DNA from: Zonotrichia leucophrys gambelii
Taxonomy: Eukaryota > Chordata > Aves > Passeriformes > Passerellidae
Length of the DNA: 64,000 bases
Assembly (NCBI RefSeq): GCF_028769735.1
Contig: NC_088169.1
Span: 46,095,229 to 46,159,228, forward strand
Direction of reading: 5' to 3'
Part shown: one piece after another, positions 1 through 14,575 of the stretch
Layout: every line of letters starts with the position of its first letter
How positions within the stretch are numbered: position 1 is the stretch's first letter
Notes under the pieces: model-generated
Told to the model about the DNA's origin: nothing
The model's database searches: none
The model's input: the letters and a program-made list of their open reading frames with translations, nothing else
Program-made: the position numbers and the translations under genes

Positions 1-1269
1 TCAGATACACTGGCTGGATCCATCCCAAACAGAAGATCATTAGCAAGGCTGCGAATGCTACTGTGAACAAGTAACCACTTTAACAAGCCAGACTTAAGAA
101 TTTCAGCATTTGAAACCTTCAAAGCCTTTTCTCTATTTTTATTTTTGTCATGCTACAGCCACAGTTCTTGATCTGAAGTCAAAAGCAAGTGTGATATAAT
201 TTCCCTGGCCTCAAGCATAAAGATTGCAAACAGCATTGTGTCTCTACCATGGAATGCAGTATCTGTGTGTGTCTGTGTATGAAAGTAAGTTGACCCCCAA
301 AAAAAAAGAGATCAAGCAAGAAAACTATTACTGTAGATATATTTTTCCTATGGCTAAAAGAGTTTCTGTCAAACGAGAGCATCTTGAGCTTTTAATTAAA
401 TATTAATAGAAAGGAGAAGAAAAACATCCCATTTAGTTGCTTTCCTAAAGCACTTGAGACACAGAATGAATTTGTATGCACAAATTAAATTATTTTCAGC
501 AAATAGGACTCCATAATAGGAATATTTTTTTTAAATGTTCATCTTAAATGTGAGCAAATGGTAACAGATGTAGTGGCAATTCTACATCTCATTAGTTTGC
601 ATATTGCCTTGAAGGTTACAGACAAACTTAATTTCAGGCGTCCGGTACCCTTATCCTGCTCAACACGCACATTCAATTAAATTCCCTTCCTTTCCAAGAG
701 CAGCTTTAACAAAGAAATAGATTCAACATGTTATCCTGTGGGTGCCTGAATCAGAGCTGTTAAAATGCTGAAATGTGTATGAATGACGTGCTCTGTTGTT
801 GCCTTATGTAAGTCCTCATCAGCATCTTTCCAGCACAGACATTGTCTGCTAAGTACACATGAACTGATCAAACTCTCAATTTATAAGATGGAAACATTTA
901 AATTTTATTTTCCAATTAGCTTTGGCACAGAATACTTAAAGCACAAATAGGTTAAATATCTAGATATTATTTGACGTATTTAAATTTTAAAAAATAATAC
1001 AAAAAGACAACAAAAATAAATTTTCAATAGTGTGTGACTTTCTTTGGTAAAATAAATTGACAAAAGTTGTTGCAATTATCTGGAACAACAAGCTAAAAAA
1101 ACACAACCTCAAGCCAAATGTGAAGTTATAGACAATATGCACAGACTGGTTTCTATGTTGCACAAATTTAGAACTGACTGTGACAAGCTTCCAGCTGAGC
1201 CTTGCTGGCCGCACAACAGTCTCAATGCTGCGAATCATTATCTCACAGAAATCAGCAGGACTCCTCATG

Positions 1270-1285
1270 TGAGAGCATGCTCTCA
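1270..1285. repeat. 16-bp perfect palindrome
   Basis: TGAGAGCATGCTCTCA is its own reverse complement, centred on GCATGC. It could bind a dimeric protein or be chance. No neighbouring element explains it. Confidence 0.85.
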
Positions 1286-4200
1286 TTTGCACCAAATATT
1301 TGTAGAAGGCAGTCCCTCAATCAGATGTTACATGTGATAAAAACATGTTGGCCCCATCTAGAAAATGCATTTGTATACTTTGGGGCCTCTGCAGATTTGT
1401 TTTATTCTCAGCAGTGTTTGACACGCAGCTAAGTGACCTAGCAATACTGACCTCACACTCGAAACCTTTCAAACTTTCAGTGAACCTCTGATTAAAGAAA
1501 CGAAGAAAAATAAAAGGAGGAAGAAGTGGTACTCAGTAGCACAGCATGCAGGAGACCTGCGTTTCCATTCTCACTCTCTCTCACCCCCTGCACTGGCAAA
1601 GCTGTTGAGGCAGCTGTTCAGTGCTGCTGCCATTTGGTTGCCATTCAGCAATGACCTCCACACAAAGAGTTGGTGGTGCTGATGAGAGCCAAACTGTGAA
1701 TTCCCTCTCAGGCCTTGACAGTGATAAAGATAGAAGGAGGTTTCCTGGCAGTCTGAGATGACAGAAATCCTCTCTCAGAGTACAAATATTATTTTTATGT
1801 CAGTATTGTTAACATTTGCTGGTTTTCCATGAGTCTTGGTATATGCATTACTTTTAAAATCCCTGCCTTGTGATGAGGTGATTATGTTAAAGCTTTAACT
1901 TCCAGCTACAAAGGTCACCTTTCTGACTACAAAGAAATGGTAAAAATAGGTTCAAATCTGTAAAGATGTAACAAGTTTAATATTTTTTAACCTAATTTGT
2001 GTCAAAATGACTACAGAAAAAAAAAGCAACTGTCCCCACTTGCTATTCAAAATCCTTGCCCTTAAAATACATAATTAAACATAATTTCTAATCTATGAAA
2101 GTATTTGAGAAAAGCATCACTCTCCTTTTGTTGTTTTATGTAAAGAGGAAAAAGTTAAATTCATTTCTCTCTGCCATTCCTGCTTTTTTCTGTATTTTCT
2201 TCATTTCAGGACCAGAACCTTCTCTTAAAGGTAGAGGAATCTCCAAGTATTTTTATGCCTTGTATCCTTTTATGCTATTTTATGTAAATGACAGGCTTTT
2301 TATCAACATTTCTCAGGAAAGGGGCTCATCACCTGTCAGGAACATAAATCTCAAATTAGGTTCCAATAATATAGTGTGAGTTTCCTGACATTTCAAAATA
2401 TTTAAAGAAGTTTTGATATCATGCTAGTTGCCAAGGGACATTATATTTAATGAGACTTTCTCTGATTTTGCTTTAACAGTCCAATAATATTTTACACCTC
2501 TCCTGATGTGCAGTACTGTGACAGTACTTTTGAAAAATTTATGAACGTGACCTGTTTTTTTGGATCATGTAGAATTACTCAGAAGAGCTTTCTTCTTATG
2601 GTAATTGCATTATCTGTAAATGATTGGATGAATGGTAGAATTTTGGCTGAAAAAAAATCCCTAAAAATTTAATATGGGAAATTTATAATGAAAAGTCTTT
2701 GTAATAAATCAAATCATATAGGGGACTTTTGGTGTGGTTTGCATTATTTTTTGTTTTGGGGTGTGTTTTAATTAGTAAACAAAAGACCTTCTCGTTCCTT
2801 AGAAAATAGGTAACTTTTATTGTGCTGTAAAGATCAGAGAGACAGTCAGAAAACAAAAATTCTAAAATCTAGTTTTTCCAAAGCTGCGGTCTCTTGAGAA
2901 AAATAACGAGAATAGCTCTGTCTAAAAACATTTGGGGAAAAAAGTGCCGTAAATAGAGGGCTGCTCACTGATATTTACTTATGATTAAGGGATGATGAGA
3001 AGTCTGATGAGAAGGGATGATGATGCAAGTCTGAATAAAAAGGTTGTGCACCTCAACTGCAGTAGTTCTAACAATATAATGTCCACAAACTGAGGAGTTA
3101 TAGTCAAATAAAGGAAAACCTTTGGGATTTTCCTCAAATTTTTTAACCTACTTTTAAACAGTATTTCTATTCTAAGCAGAACTGTGTGAGCAAGGATCAT
3201 GTTCAGAGATCATGATCAAAGATATGTGTAGAATCATTCTGGCAAGGATTATGTTATTGCATACACTACTTTACTGAAATAATTGTCAAATTTCTACAGG
3301 AAGTGTTAAAAGGGAGTAAGATAATAATGTCATTTCTAATCCAAATAAGTTTATATTTTTTAACATGGATCACAAACATATGGATCTCTCAACAGAGAGG
3401 AAGACAGATGCAGAGACTTTAAGTCATGAACAGGTGAATTTGCTGTGTCCTTCCATAAAAAAAGTTATAGCAGATACTCCCTCAGTCTGTGTTCTATGAA
3501 ACCTGACACAAAGATTAATGAAAAAAGAAATATACACGGCATAATATTTGAATATTCTTTTATTATTAAGCTTCTGTGCAATAAATAATCTCTTTTCCAA
3601 CCTGAAACAAAAGCAGAGTATATGTAAAATTCTTACTTCCAAATTATATATTTTTGGTCTTGACAAGATGTAGTGCAATTGTCCTCTACTACAGGACAAG
3701 TAGACTCCATTCTTTTTCCTACCAAGTGTTTTCTATGGATTTGGTAGTTTAATAAATGTAAGTAAAAATATTTACTGCACTGTTTAGAATTCTTGAGCTG
3801 ATACATAAGTCTAAAAATTTCAGCTTCTAGAATCCTCACTAAAATATGAGAAAAAAAAAAACAACTTCCAAATCAACCAACAAAGCAAAAAACCCCTAAC
3901 AGCAAAGAATAATATGGTTTGCATAAATATAGTACAGAGTGCACTATGAAAAGATAGCAGCAATATATTTTATTTTAAAATATTCATTTATATGAGTTGA
4001 ATTTATGACAAATACATGTCCTTGAATTCCAAAGGCATAAGCAGCCACATGCTGTTATATGCAATCATCCCATTTGAAAATCCCTGTAATTCCTGCTGAA
4101 ACACACCTGTTGCATCCTGGGGTCCTTCTTTCCCTAATCACTCAGGCATTCAGGAGCAGTCCATGGCTTCCTGCCAGCACAGATGGAGCATCTTTTGTCA

Positions 4201-6934
4201 TCCAATGGAGATTAAGGCTCAAGGAAAACTGCTGCATGCTTAAGTCTCACTCTGGTTGAAAGTCACTGAGCCGTAGTGAACCTTGAGGTTGAGCTGGAGA
4301 GAGCTCCAGGCTGCTGCGGTCTAGCCATAATCAGTAACACAGGCAAAAAGTGCAGGTTTCAGGTGTTGTTTTGCAAGGTATCTGCAGACAGGGATGGTTC
4401 TAGACAAGTCTCCTGAGAAACAGAAGTATTTTTAACTGAGACCTTAATCCCTTCTGTTTACAGGAGTGCCAGGTGACAAAGTTACGGTGTCATGCACAGC
4501 TGTCACCCATGTGAAGAAAGCGTCAGATGAGCCTAAAGAGATGTGAAGGATTTCAGTCAGAGCTTCCTGCATGCTGGCAAGATAAGCTCAACATTGGCTA
4601 TAGCCCCTGATAATATTTCCATGATCTAAGTAAAAATCTGTCTCTTGCATGGTAACTGAGAGATAAATGTGTGAAATTCTTATTATACTAATTTTAATGA
4701 AATCTCTTCCATTTATTTTAATAGGACCATAATTTCACTCATCATGTGGCAAAGTTAAAAGAAGAAACTATGTGTAGTGTTAACGAGATCTAGTCTATAT
4801 TTATGTGCCAAGTTAGAAAACCCCAAGTAGTGATTACAAAAGAAAAAATGAAGCTTAGAGAAGTAAACACTAATGCAACAAAGAAAATTTTTCATGCATG
4901 TGTTTTCAAAGTATTAAATTGCAAAGATACTTAAATAGTAGGCAAAAATGTTTTGAAATCAGGATGTAAAGGTAATAAGCCTCTATCCTTGACAATCATC
5001 CTTGGAACATGAAAGTGAAGCACTCAAAGTTCTTGTAAAATTCTCAATATATACCCCTATCTCATGCATATCTTACCATATAGAAATAAATCAAAGTAGA
5101 AAATGTAGTTTTCCCCTTTTTTATTTTCATTTACAAAACATATTTGAAGACTTCATGAAAACAAAGTTCTTATGTGCACAAGAATTTGATACTCTTCCTC
5201 TTATAGACGTTTAAAGTGAAGAAGTGAAATGACTTTGTGGACATTTATTGGTGTTCATGAATTGGTGCACAACTGAAAGAAATAGTCTGAAGTTTTGATA
5301 AGATATTTTTTCTGAAAATTAAGGAAACCATGTAGGTAGTTTATGTTCTCAAAAGCCCAAAGAGGTAATCAATACTTTATTCATTTTAAAAATTACAGAA
5401 TAAGCTCAAAAGGATGAACATCTTTAGTTCCACCAGTCACCTTTGCAATAGCTGGGTTAAATTAAAACATAGAGGTATTATTGATGGTACTTTTGCACAG
5501 AAATCTGCTGGTTAGGGTATTGCACAGGAAATGTTGAAAATTGCCAACAGGAATAACTTGGTCCATTGGACAGGGAAGGATCTGATTCATCTGTGCCCCT
5601 CTGCAGCTGGCTGGAGGGCCATGATCCTTCTCTTCAGTTAAATTTTTAACAATTGTTTAATGAAAACAAATTTAAATGAGGTAACAGGCCTTGCAGTCCT
5701 TTGCTTCTGGCTGAGTGATTTCATCACTGGGCAATGATTAGGCTTTCAATAGCTTCAACAATCTAATAAAGGAGCAACATCCTGTTGTCTTATATTGCTG
5801 GCATGAAACTGAGTGGAATGGAGGGAAAAGCACTTGTTTTATATCATAGAAGTCATCTGTGTAAAACAAAGTACTTGAATCAACTTATCTTAGTTCCTGT
5901 CATATTAACAGCATATTATACATATTATAACAGCATATTAACATATTATCCTTTGACTTCTTAGGGTATCTGAAAATACTGTGTCTGGAGACAAAGATGG
6001 TAACAGGATTCAAAAACTAATTATGGCCTTTTAAAAATAAAAATGCAACTGTTGTCCACCGTGCCACTTTTTCCAGTTGATAAGAAGACCCTAGAGTAGG
6101 TCATTTTGTAAAATACATGCTAATGTGAGTTGAATTTAAAACTTGCTTTTTTTCAAAAATCAAAAGAACATTTATCCAATTATCATGCACAATTCTGGAA
6201 GACATTATAAGAATATTAAATTTGATCCTGCTAGGAATTAAAAGAGGATGCTCTCTGGGTAATGTTTATTAATATGCTGTTATTCTGTCAGGGTAGTAAA
6301 ATAGAAAGAAGAAAAGACAGCACTGCTTGCACTTTCAAAATATGAGAAACACTAAAACCAGCAACATAGTGCAAAAAAAAGAGAGAGAAAACATGATGAA
6401 GAGAAGTCAAGTCTAAGTATAAGGTGTGTTTTTTAGCACCAAAACAAAGCCTTTATTTAAGCAAAAAGATGCTAAAGTTGACACTGTCCCTCTAAGCAAG
6501 AAGTGTCCTCAATCTAAACCACTTAATTTCACCCATCAAAACACAGTATTTCAAAATATCTGTGTGGAGGAACTATTTGTCATTTTTTTTTCCAGACTGT
6601 CATCCTGATGAAAGAGATTTGTTGTTTTTCAAGCAATACTCAGACAGCATTACTCAAGTTGCTCAAGATGCAAGTGGTGTTTGAAGCTTTAAAGACCGTG
6701 AAAAACATCTATTTAAAAATGGTTAGTGTTATCTACCTATCTCAATACATTAGTCTTCTTCTGACTGTCTGCTTTCAGAAGTGGGAGAAAAAGCAGGCAA
6801 ATATATATTCTGAAAGTAAAGTTCAGTTCCTAAAGTAAGCTCTTTATTACTGACTTTTTCAAATCTCCTCTGAAGCCCAGATTAAACCTGTACAGAATTT
6901 TGCCTGTGTGTTAATCACAGGATAAAATGAAAAC

Positions 6935-6955
6935 AAATAAATAAATAAATAAATA
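6935..6955. repeat. AAAT microsatellite
   Basis: About five uninterrupted AAAT units. This is a short tetranucleotide repeat with no associated element seen. Confidence 0.9.
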
Positions 6956-7850
6956 CATGAGAGAAGAAAAAGACTATGTGATTCACAAGAACCTCCCTAG
7001 TACAAATAGAAGAATTGCACTTCAGGGGCTTTGCCCTATGTGCTATAGTTTTCAGAATGTTCTCTAGACCAAACCCTAAATAAAACATTCTGTCATGAAA
7101 AAGAAATTAAACCATATTTTTCCAGAATAACAGATAGTTATCAGAGGGAATAACTAAGCCTGATATTTTGACACTGAAAGAATCAAAGAAAGCAATCCCC
7201 AACCTCTCCCTCCTAAAAAAAGCCAGACAACCCAAACCAGACCCAAATTAAAAATCTAAGTTCTATTTTCTCTGCATTTGAATAAATCTAAAAATTACTA
7301 GCATACATTAGATATTAACTAATTTAATAATTGAATGGAAGCTCTGTATACCATTTATCAACTCTTGGGGCTCAATTCAGTTTATTCATGTATGTGATTT
7401 TTTACCAGCGCTGTTTTTTACCTGAATGAAAAAGGAAAACTCTCATATGGTTGCATAATGAACTTAGGTCAGTAATTCCTTAAAGTACATTTTTAACAGT
7501 TTTTACGGAGAGAGGGAATGCAAAAGAGAGAGAGGTTGTTTTTGACACTACTTCAGCAGACTGTTCAAGTTTCTTTTTATCCCAATGTAATGCACTGCTA
7601 TTTTAATTGTAAATGTCACTATAATGAAGGTGGAGTGTACAATGAGAAAATAAAATTAAACATGCCTTCACAAATGAGCAGTTAGAATTTCATGCTGTAG
7701 CTACAATGATGTTATGGACAGGAGTAATGCAAATCTTGAACACAGGAAATTTTATTTGACTTGGGTTGGAGGTAAAAGCTTCTTTACCCAGTTTCTGTAT
7801 TTCTATTTAATGTTAATTTACATTATTACTTGCTGGCAAAACTGCATGGG

Positions 7851-7917
7851 GTTTTTTGTTTGTTTGGTTTGGTTTGGTTTTTTGTTTTTGTTTTGTTTTT
7901 TTTGTTTTTTTTTTATT
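7851..7917. repeat. T/G low-complexity tract
   Basis: The plus strand is almost only T with single or double G, in GTTT, GGTTT and GTTTT units, ending in a T10 run. It is low-complexity sequence. The hydrophobic F/L/C-rich open frame across it is a by-product of this composition. Confidence 0.85.
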
Positions 7918-10353
7918 CCAATGATACACTTGGGAAAAAAAGGAAGTAGTCATGGGTTGTTTTTTTCTTCAAATATTCATTCAGGTCTGGAAAAGAAGAA
8001 CCAAACTTGATACTATAGCAGCACTGGGAACAGTTGGAATGAATTGGGGTTCGTTATGTTAACTGATCAGTGTGACAGAAAAGGGTAGTTAGCATTTGGA
8101 GTCGACTGACAGGTTAGCAAGGATAAAAGTAAAAGATAAAGAAAGTAGGTAAAAGATGTAATTTCATTACTCTGTTTTTTTTCAGGAAACAATTTATGAG
8201 TTCCCCGTGTAGTCCCTGTTTGTGCCCTTCAACAAATATAGCTGAATGAAATTGTGGGGTTCAGAATGGTGTCATATTCCTGCACAGGTAATTTCAGTGA
8301 GCCAGTTTACAGCTGCTGCTCAAGCTGTTGTGCAGGTGAACTATGATCAAAGGGAGAAAATGGCAGAGCTACTGCAAAGTGGCTTTGAAAGAAAAGCCAT
8401 TGTTTTGTGAAACTATACACTGAGATGGAGAGAAAAAGAGAGGGAGATGTAACTAATTCTTGTGGAATAATGAGGGTTAGCAGAAGGTGAGGGTGAAAAA
8501 TTTCCAATGAACCATGAAACAGTTAGAAGTCTACTAACCAAGGAAGTCAGGCACGATTTCAATTTTTTCCTCAATTGAATCTACCACAGTATTCTCTCTC
8601 CCTCCTAGGTGATGGCACCTCCAAGACCAAAATTGCCAAATGATAGGTCTTGGTTTTGGACACATATCTCAAAAAGGAAAAAAAACGAAAATGAATGCCT
8701 ATGTTTCCTGACAAGCCTTAAAAAAACCCAAACCAAACAAAAAAATCAGTGGCATAAGATATTAGTTCACCATCTCTGTTGCTATATAATATTCCGGTTC
8801 TGGAAAGAGGGAAGGGAAATTTGACAGAACAGCCCTTATATACTGTGCCCTTCCTTTGAACTGGCTGACTGCTTCCTTCTAGTTTCCATAGAAGTTGTAA
8901 TACTGACATTTGTTGGAATTCCCTTCTTGTGCTTAAATTTCATAATTTCCCCAAGTTGCAACAAATAGACATTTTGCCATTGCTCAAAGATTGATAATTA
9001 AGTTAAAATTTTGGCACAATATGGTTATGGGTACAGTTGATGGGTTGGTGCATTAACATTCTGGCTTTCAGATAATTGTTACAACATGCTCAATGAGATA
9101 GGCAGCATAGTGCAGCCACTTAACTCAAGGTTTTTCTAACATATTGCTCTCTATCTTTATCTATCCTGCATCTTTCTTTAATAATTTTATTGTACTTTAA
9201 AACATTAAGTGAAATTATTTTTTATTTCAAAATTGTTTTAGATCAGAGATTAAGCACCTTATCTCCATATATTTCTTATATTTCCTTTTATTAATATGCA
9301 AAATTAAAAGGAAAGAAAAAAAAATGAAACTTTTAAACTTTTTTTTTCTGAATTAGTACTACAGTAAACATAAGAAATGACATCTGCAAATTTATCAATT
9401 AGAAAATTTGTTTCAAAATTTTTCAATTTATTCAAATCTTGTAGAGAAGTATTGCAATACAGTCTTCAGTACCAACCTTTTTGTCCTTTTTTTAACAGGA
9501 CTTTATCTAGGATTATATAAGAAGGATAAAGGGATAGACATAGACTGTAATTGAAAAATGACATAATTCATAACTATTGCTTGCTTTTTATTTGGAGTTC
9601 TTTTCTCTCCAGTATCTATGTCTCTCAGTAACTGGACTGATTTATCTGAGGGGGAAAAGAAAAAATGCTGCAAGTTGCAGTTCACCTTGTTAATAAATAC
9701 GCATCTCAACCACTGTAAGTAGTAAAAATTAACAGTAAACATTAACTGTAAAACCACATGTATGTGTGCCTTTAACAGAAACATGCTTTTCATTAGGGAG
9801 AATGATTCTTCTGTTAACTTATATTATGTCTCTTAATGCTAGTATTGTCTATAAACCAAGATGTACCAGTTATATCAGTGTGTTTTCAAAGTGACGGCTT
9901 GCGGCAGTATCAAACTGGCAAAAGGACCAGAGCAATCATCACCATTGTAGCCTAAAATCATGTGAAGAACTGTTAAAACACTTGAATATAATATAAATTC
10001 TCATTCCATTGTCCCAAAACATTCCAAAGCACTATTTAATATACAAGTATCCTTAGGGATTCAGCTCAGTTTTGTGAATAAATGAGGCTTCAGTCCATAT
10101 TCTAGGTGCTAAAAGATACACAGTTTTAATCTTTTCCTATGAGAAATGTTTGATGTTGCCACATATTCCTTACTGAAGAATTTAGAAAGAAATTGAATTA
10201 TTCATTAGTCAGGGTGTTAGCCTGGACTTCTTGCCGCCATTAAATTACACAAATGGTTGCTTTGTTTCATTATTATACCTGTATTCTTTGATGAACTGAC
10301 TTTTTTCAGTCTGAAAACTAAACAGTCTGCATGCAATGAAAAGACCATATGCA

Positions 10354-10373
10354 ATGAATAAATATTTATTCAT
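10354..10373. repeat. 20-bp perfect AT palindrome
   Basis: ATGAATAAATATTTATTCAT is a perfect 20-bp palindrome with no spacer. The AT content makes it easy to form by chance, but the length is notable. It could extrude as a small cruciform. Confidence 0.85.
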
Positions 10374-13300
10374 GGAGAATGTAATGTTTAAATTAGAACG
10401 AAAAGGTCTCTTAGAACTAAACATTATTCAATTATAAAAGACAAAAATAAATATCCAAATTAGTCTCAGACTTTCCATGTCAAACTGGAAGATTTCAACT
10501 TGAAACAGGGCAATTAGTCAAAGAAAACTAAAATGCTTTGTTTCTTGTTTGTTCTTTCATGACTGGATTTTCTTTATGTTTTCCTCAGTTTACATCAGAG
10601 TCAGTAGGTTTGTGTTATTAATGTTAGAGTGATTGTTTGTTTCCCATACCAAAAACATTCTGTTAAACAATTTCCCAATCGGAGCACTGGTGCCTGGAAA
10701 TGAAGATCCTTATCTGTCTCACTCTCATGCAGTTAGTCTGAAAATAAGGGTACAAGCTGGAGACCAGTTGTGCTGCCATGTGTTAAGTCATGTACTGTAA
10801 GACTGTAATTGCCAGTGAAGAAATTTTAAGTCAGCCTCAATTATGAAGGAAGTATATTAAACTAAAATGCATCATACAGTAGACTGAGCATGAACAATAA
10901 GATGCCACAGCACAGTATAATCTTAGCTGCATGCTGGTATCTCCATAGCTTCTGTCTTGGTGGGAAAGTAAGTAGTGTTTGTCAATATTAGCTATTTAAG
11001 CATGACTGTGGTTGGATGATTTTATAACTAACTCAGAACAGTAGGGTAACAATTTTGGACATCAGGACCATCTGTCTTTTCAGGTTTTTTTGTCTTAGAT
11101 TTGCCCAGATTTGAAGTCCACAAGGTACTCTACTTCTTCTGACCTAAACTGTTACAGAGCAGTAAAGGCCAAAGAAATATTTGAAATTCTTATAAATCAA
11201 TATTGGAAAAAAAAAAAAAGATAAGTAAGATATCTGGAAGATTTAAACAAAGATTTGCTTCCTGACCATGTAGGATTTCTTAGTTTTACTTTACCATCTG
11301 AACAGTCATTTTCTTAGCTGAGACCATACGTTCCTTCACCACTGAGGTCGGCTGTTGGTACTTTATGGCACTGTTCCCAGACACTGGAGGAGTCTAGCTT
11401 ATTCAAACATGACACTTTAATTTGAAAGATGTATGAAATATTTTATATCTTTCCCTCTGAACAAAATCATATGGCCAGCATTTTTTTAATAAATATTCAC
11501 AAAGAGCATTCTCTTCTATTTATTTCATCTGTAATCCTATCCATTTTCTTCATAGTTGACAAATAGTTTAAAATCTGAGCCCAAACTCTGATTTGTGTTT
11601 GTTTATTACTGTTTTAGCCATACTATATGCCTACCAGCTCTGCAATTGAGAAAATTGTCTTGCCATGGTAGTTTCTAAAACAATAGACTTCCTCCAGAAG
11701 AGGCAAATTGCAGCCACAAAAGTAAAGAGGAGGAAATGAAGACACATAAGTCCTTTTTATCTCCTGTTGTAGCTCATAGATTTAAAACCCACAGCACTCT
11801 TTTATGGACAAAATCAAACACTTCTTACAGTGCTACACCTCCTCCCTCCTTTCATTCCACACAAGGCATGATAGCATGCATATATTGTGCAAACTCCAAA
11901 GTCTTGGTTAGCTGGGGATATTTTCTCTAGAATTTTGTTTTGGTTTTGTTTGTTTATTTTGTTGCTTGCTTTTTCAGGGTGTATTATATACAGCTGTTTC
12001 TAAGGTACATGTTTTCCATCAGCCAGCAGTCATTCTTTTTCCTTGTCTCCATATCGAACAACATCAAAAAACTGATCAGGGAACAAAAAATAATTGTTTA
12101 CTTCTTCATGAGCTAAAGCTACACTTTGTTGTATTTCCCTGTGGAAGAAAATACTTTCACACAAAACATTACAAACTTGATAGTTTGTTACAAAGTATTT
12201 TATACATACATAGCACTTGCTATGTATGGCATACATTCTTGTCATGTTTGGAGACACTCTAGCTTTCAGCAGCCTTTTGATGTAGGTACAATACATTTGG
12301 ATGCCAGGCACACACTTGCTGGAGGTCCAGCTTGGTTCACTTCTATTGCAGGCCTTCAGTCTCAGTAAGTTTCATCACAAAGTCCTGCCAGATGCATTAA
12401 CAGTGATTTTTAGCTTCATTGGTCCATTACACACCTAGTGTCTTTGATAAGGTAAACTCATGATACCTTTGAAAAGACCTAGAAGAAAGAGATTACAGAT
12501 TGAGAAGCCCAGAATGTTGTTGTGGTGTTTTTATGCAATAATTTTCCTTTTCAAAGGGAAACACTCTTTACTTTCCTGAATGACAAGTCACAGCTATTGG
12601 CTTGCTAGTCTTGAAGTAATAGGTGCTAATTTTCTAGATTTAACTCAAGATGTGTAAAACTATTAAATATTAATTGTTATTTCTCCAGTTTAAGTACAAA
12701 TGCCATGCAAATACTTCAACAGCATGTTGTACCTTCTCTGAACATATATTTGCCTTGGCACATGCTGCAATCTTTTGCGATTATGTAAATTTGCAATTTA
12801 CATTTGGCTTCTGTTTTTCTAATTTTTGCTGGTCAGCTGGATGTTGTGCAAATTTTAATGAAAGGACAAACTAGAAAACAAGCAATTTCCTTCTCAATAA
12901 GTAATATCCAGACTTTGCATAAACAAAAACAAGAGCTGAAAAAATGTTGAAAAACTGGCAATATGCAATATTTAAAATTTATTATAGAGACACAGGCTTG
13001 GGATCAGGGAGAAGTGAAATACATCTAATGATGCACACATAATGATGCCTTCCCTTTAAAACCAATAGAAGTTACAGTGAATTAATTTAGCAGTAAGAAT
13101 AACTTTAAAGCCCACTGTGCTGAATACCATTTTGATTTGATCCCTTTGGGAAACTTACAACTTTTTCAGATTCAGTTCCAGATATTTATATTCAATTAAA
13201 TACAACTACATTTTAAGCTTTCCTTTCACATCTGAACTTCATTTTCAGTCACTCTGTTTGTATTTAAGTTTCTGTTTTAAGGGTTGGATGGTGATGGTGT

Positions 13301-14569
13301 TGTTTTGGAGAATTTCTTTAGATTTTGTTGCATTTCCTGAGATTTAGAAGGTTAGTTAGTCGGCTTTTTGTTTGTTTTCCCAACAGGTCAGATGTTGAGT
13401 GATTGCTTATTTAATTAAGTAGCAGTTCTATTTGGTGTCCAGGCAGCATTGCAGATGTTGGCACAACACTAATCAATATAGAGGACGTTATTTGACAATC
13501 TTAACTAAGACTGAACACTACTTACACATGCAATCTAATTTCAGACTGACCATAAAATAGCATAGTTAAGTAAAGACTGTAAAAGAGAATCCCAGATATT
13601 GATTTATATGGAACAGTATTTGTTTCTGTGTACTATTAATTTCTGTCAAGTGCCTTCTTTTGATTGGTGGACATGAACCCAAGAAATCAGTTATAGCTTT
13701 TCTTTACCATTTTTGTGATTTTGTGCACTTCCATAAACACATAAGATACATCCAAAAGAGAAGAAAATGAGCATTTGAAAATCACTGAAAAATCATGGAA
13801 TCACTGCAGTGAAAAGCAAATGTGAAGGAGAAGGAAAGTCTTTTTTTACAATGTACCTCCTCTCTTTTCAAAATCATGTCAAAATTAATGACTTGGCAAA
13901 TCCACTGTTTAAGATGATGGTTAAAAGAGGCTTCTTAAAGTTAACTTCTGAATAGCAGCCCTCTTTCAGCTTTAAAAGTTTGGGGAATAGGATTTCCCTT
14001 TGTGGAGATCTTTAACTGCATTACTGGACAAAAGTTAATCTGCAATAACTTCACTACTTCTAAAGAGAAGTGAATGTCTTACATAACAGTAAATACTGAG
14101 TTCTTGAAATAAAACATTATTATTTTTATTTAAGTCAGTAAAATCAAAGAGTCTCTTAACTGAAACAACTGGAGTCAGGCGTCCTACCAAAGACACTAGT
14201 ATTTGAAACTTTTGAATTAACATTCAGTAAATTATATGTGTTGCAGAACTGAAAAGAAAAGAATGCACAGAACCGTGTCCTCAATTACCAAATAGAATTG
14301 GCCACCTCACTCTTTTTTTTCATCCTGAATGCAGTAGTTAATATCACAAAATATACAGCTAGTAACTCGAAGGCCCTTTTTTAGCATTTCTATTGCTTTT
14401 ATAGGGACTAAAAGAAGTGGATTCAAACAAGGAGGCTACAGCTTAGTCTTTCTGAGAGCATGCTGCAAACACAGACTTCTAACACATTAGGCATTGTGTC
14501 CCTCATGCTTAAGCTTTAAATCGGTCTTTAAGTCTGAGTATCCCTATAAAATTCTGCATAAACTATATA

Positions 14570-14575
14570 GTCCTG
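14570..14575. repeat. Target-site duplication, left copy
   Basis: GTCCTG lies immediately before the LTR start and recurs exactly right after the LTR end at 14,954-14,959. A 6-bp duplication is the size typical of class II (ERVK-type) retrovirus integration. Confidence 0.85.

Larger units (their letters stand above)
1..14569. other. Unique AT-rich non-coding sequence
   Basis: No gene, CR1 fragment or LTR was recognised in this stretch. Open frames are short (about 100 codons or fewer), overlap on both strands and resemble no family I know. It holds small simple repeats (AAAT at 6.9 kb, a T/G-rich tract at 7.9 kb, an A13 run at 11,207-11,219) and two perfect palindromes (1.27 and 10.35 kb), listed separately. 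A moderately GC-richer block around 5,570-5,840 could be a conserved non-coding element, but conservation cannot be judged from one sequence. Intron or intergenic DNA is the simplest reading. Confidence 0.6.

Noticed and set aside
987..1295. 102-codon minus-strand open frame whose N-terminal half looks protein-like
   Set aside because: The second half is random hydrophobic sequence. No splice donor marks a boundary and no family is recognisable.
2209..2229. 21-nt plus-strand microexon (TTCATTTCAG acceptor, AAAG/GTAGAG donor)
   Set aside because: Splice-like signals are frequent in AT/pyrimidine-rich DNA. A 21-nt exon cannot be supported without RNA evidence, and no partner exon was seen.
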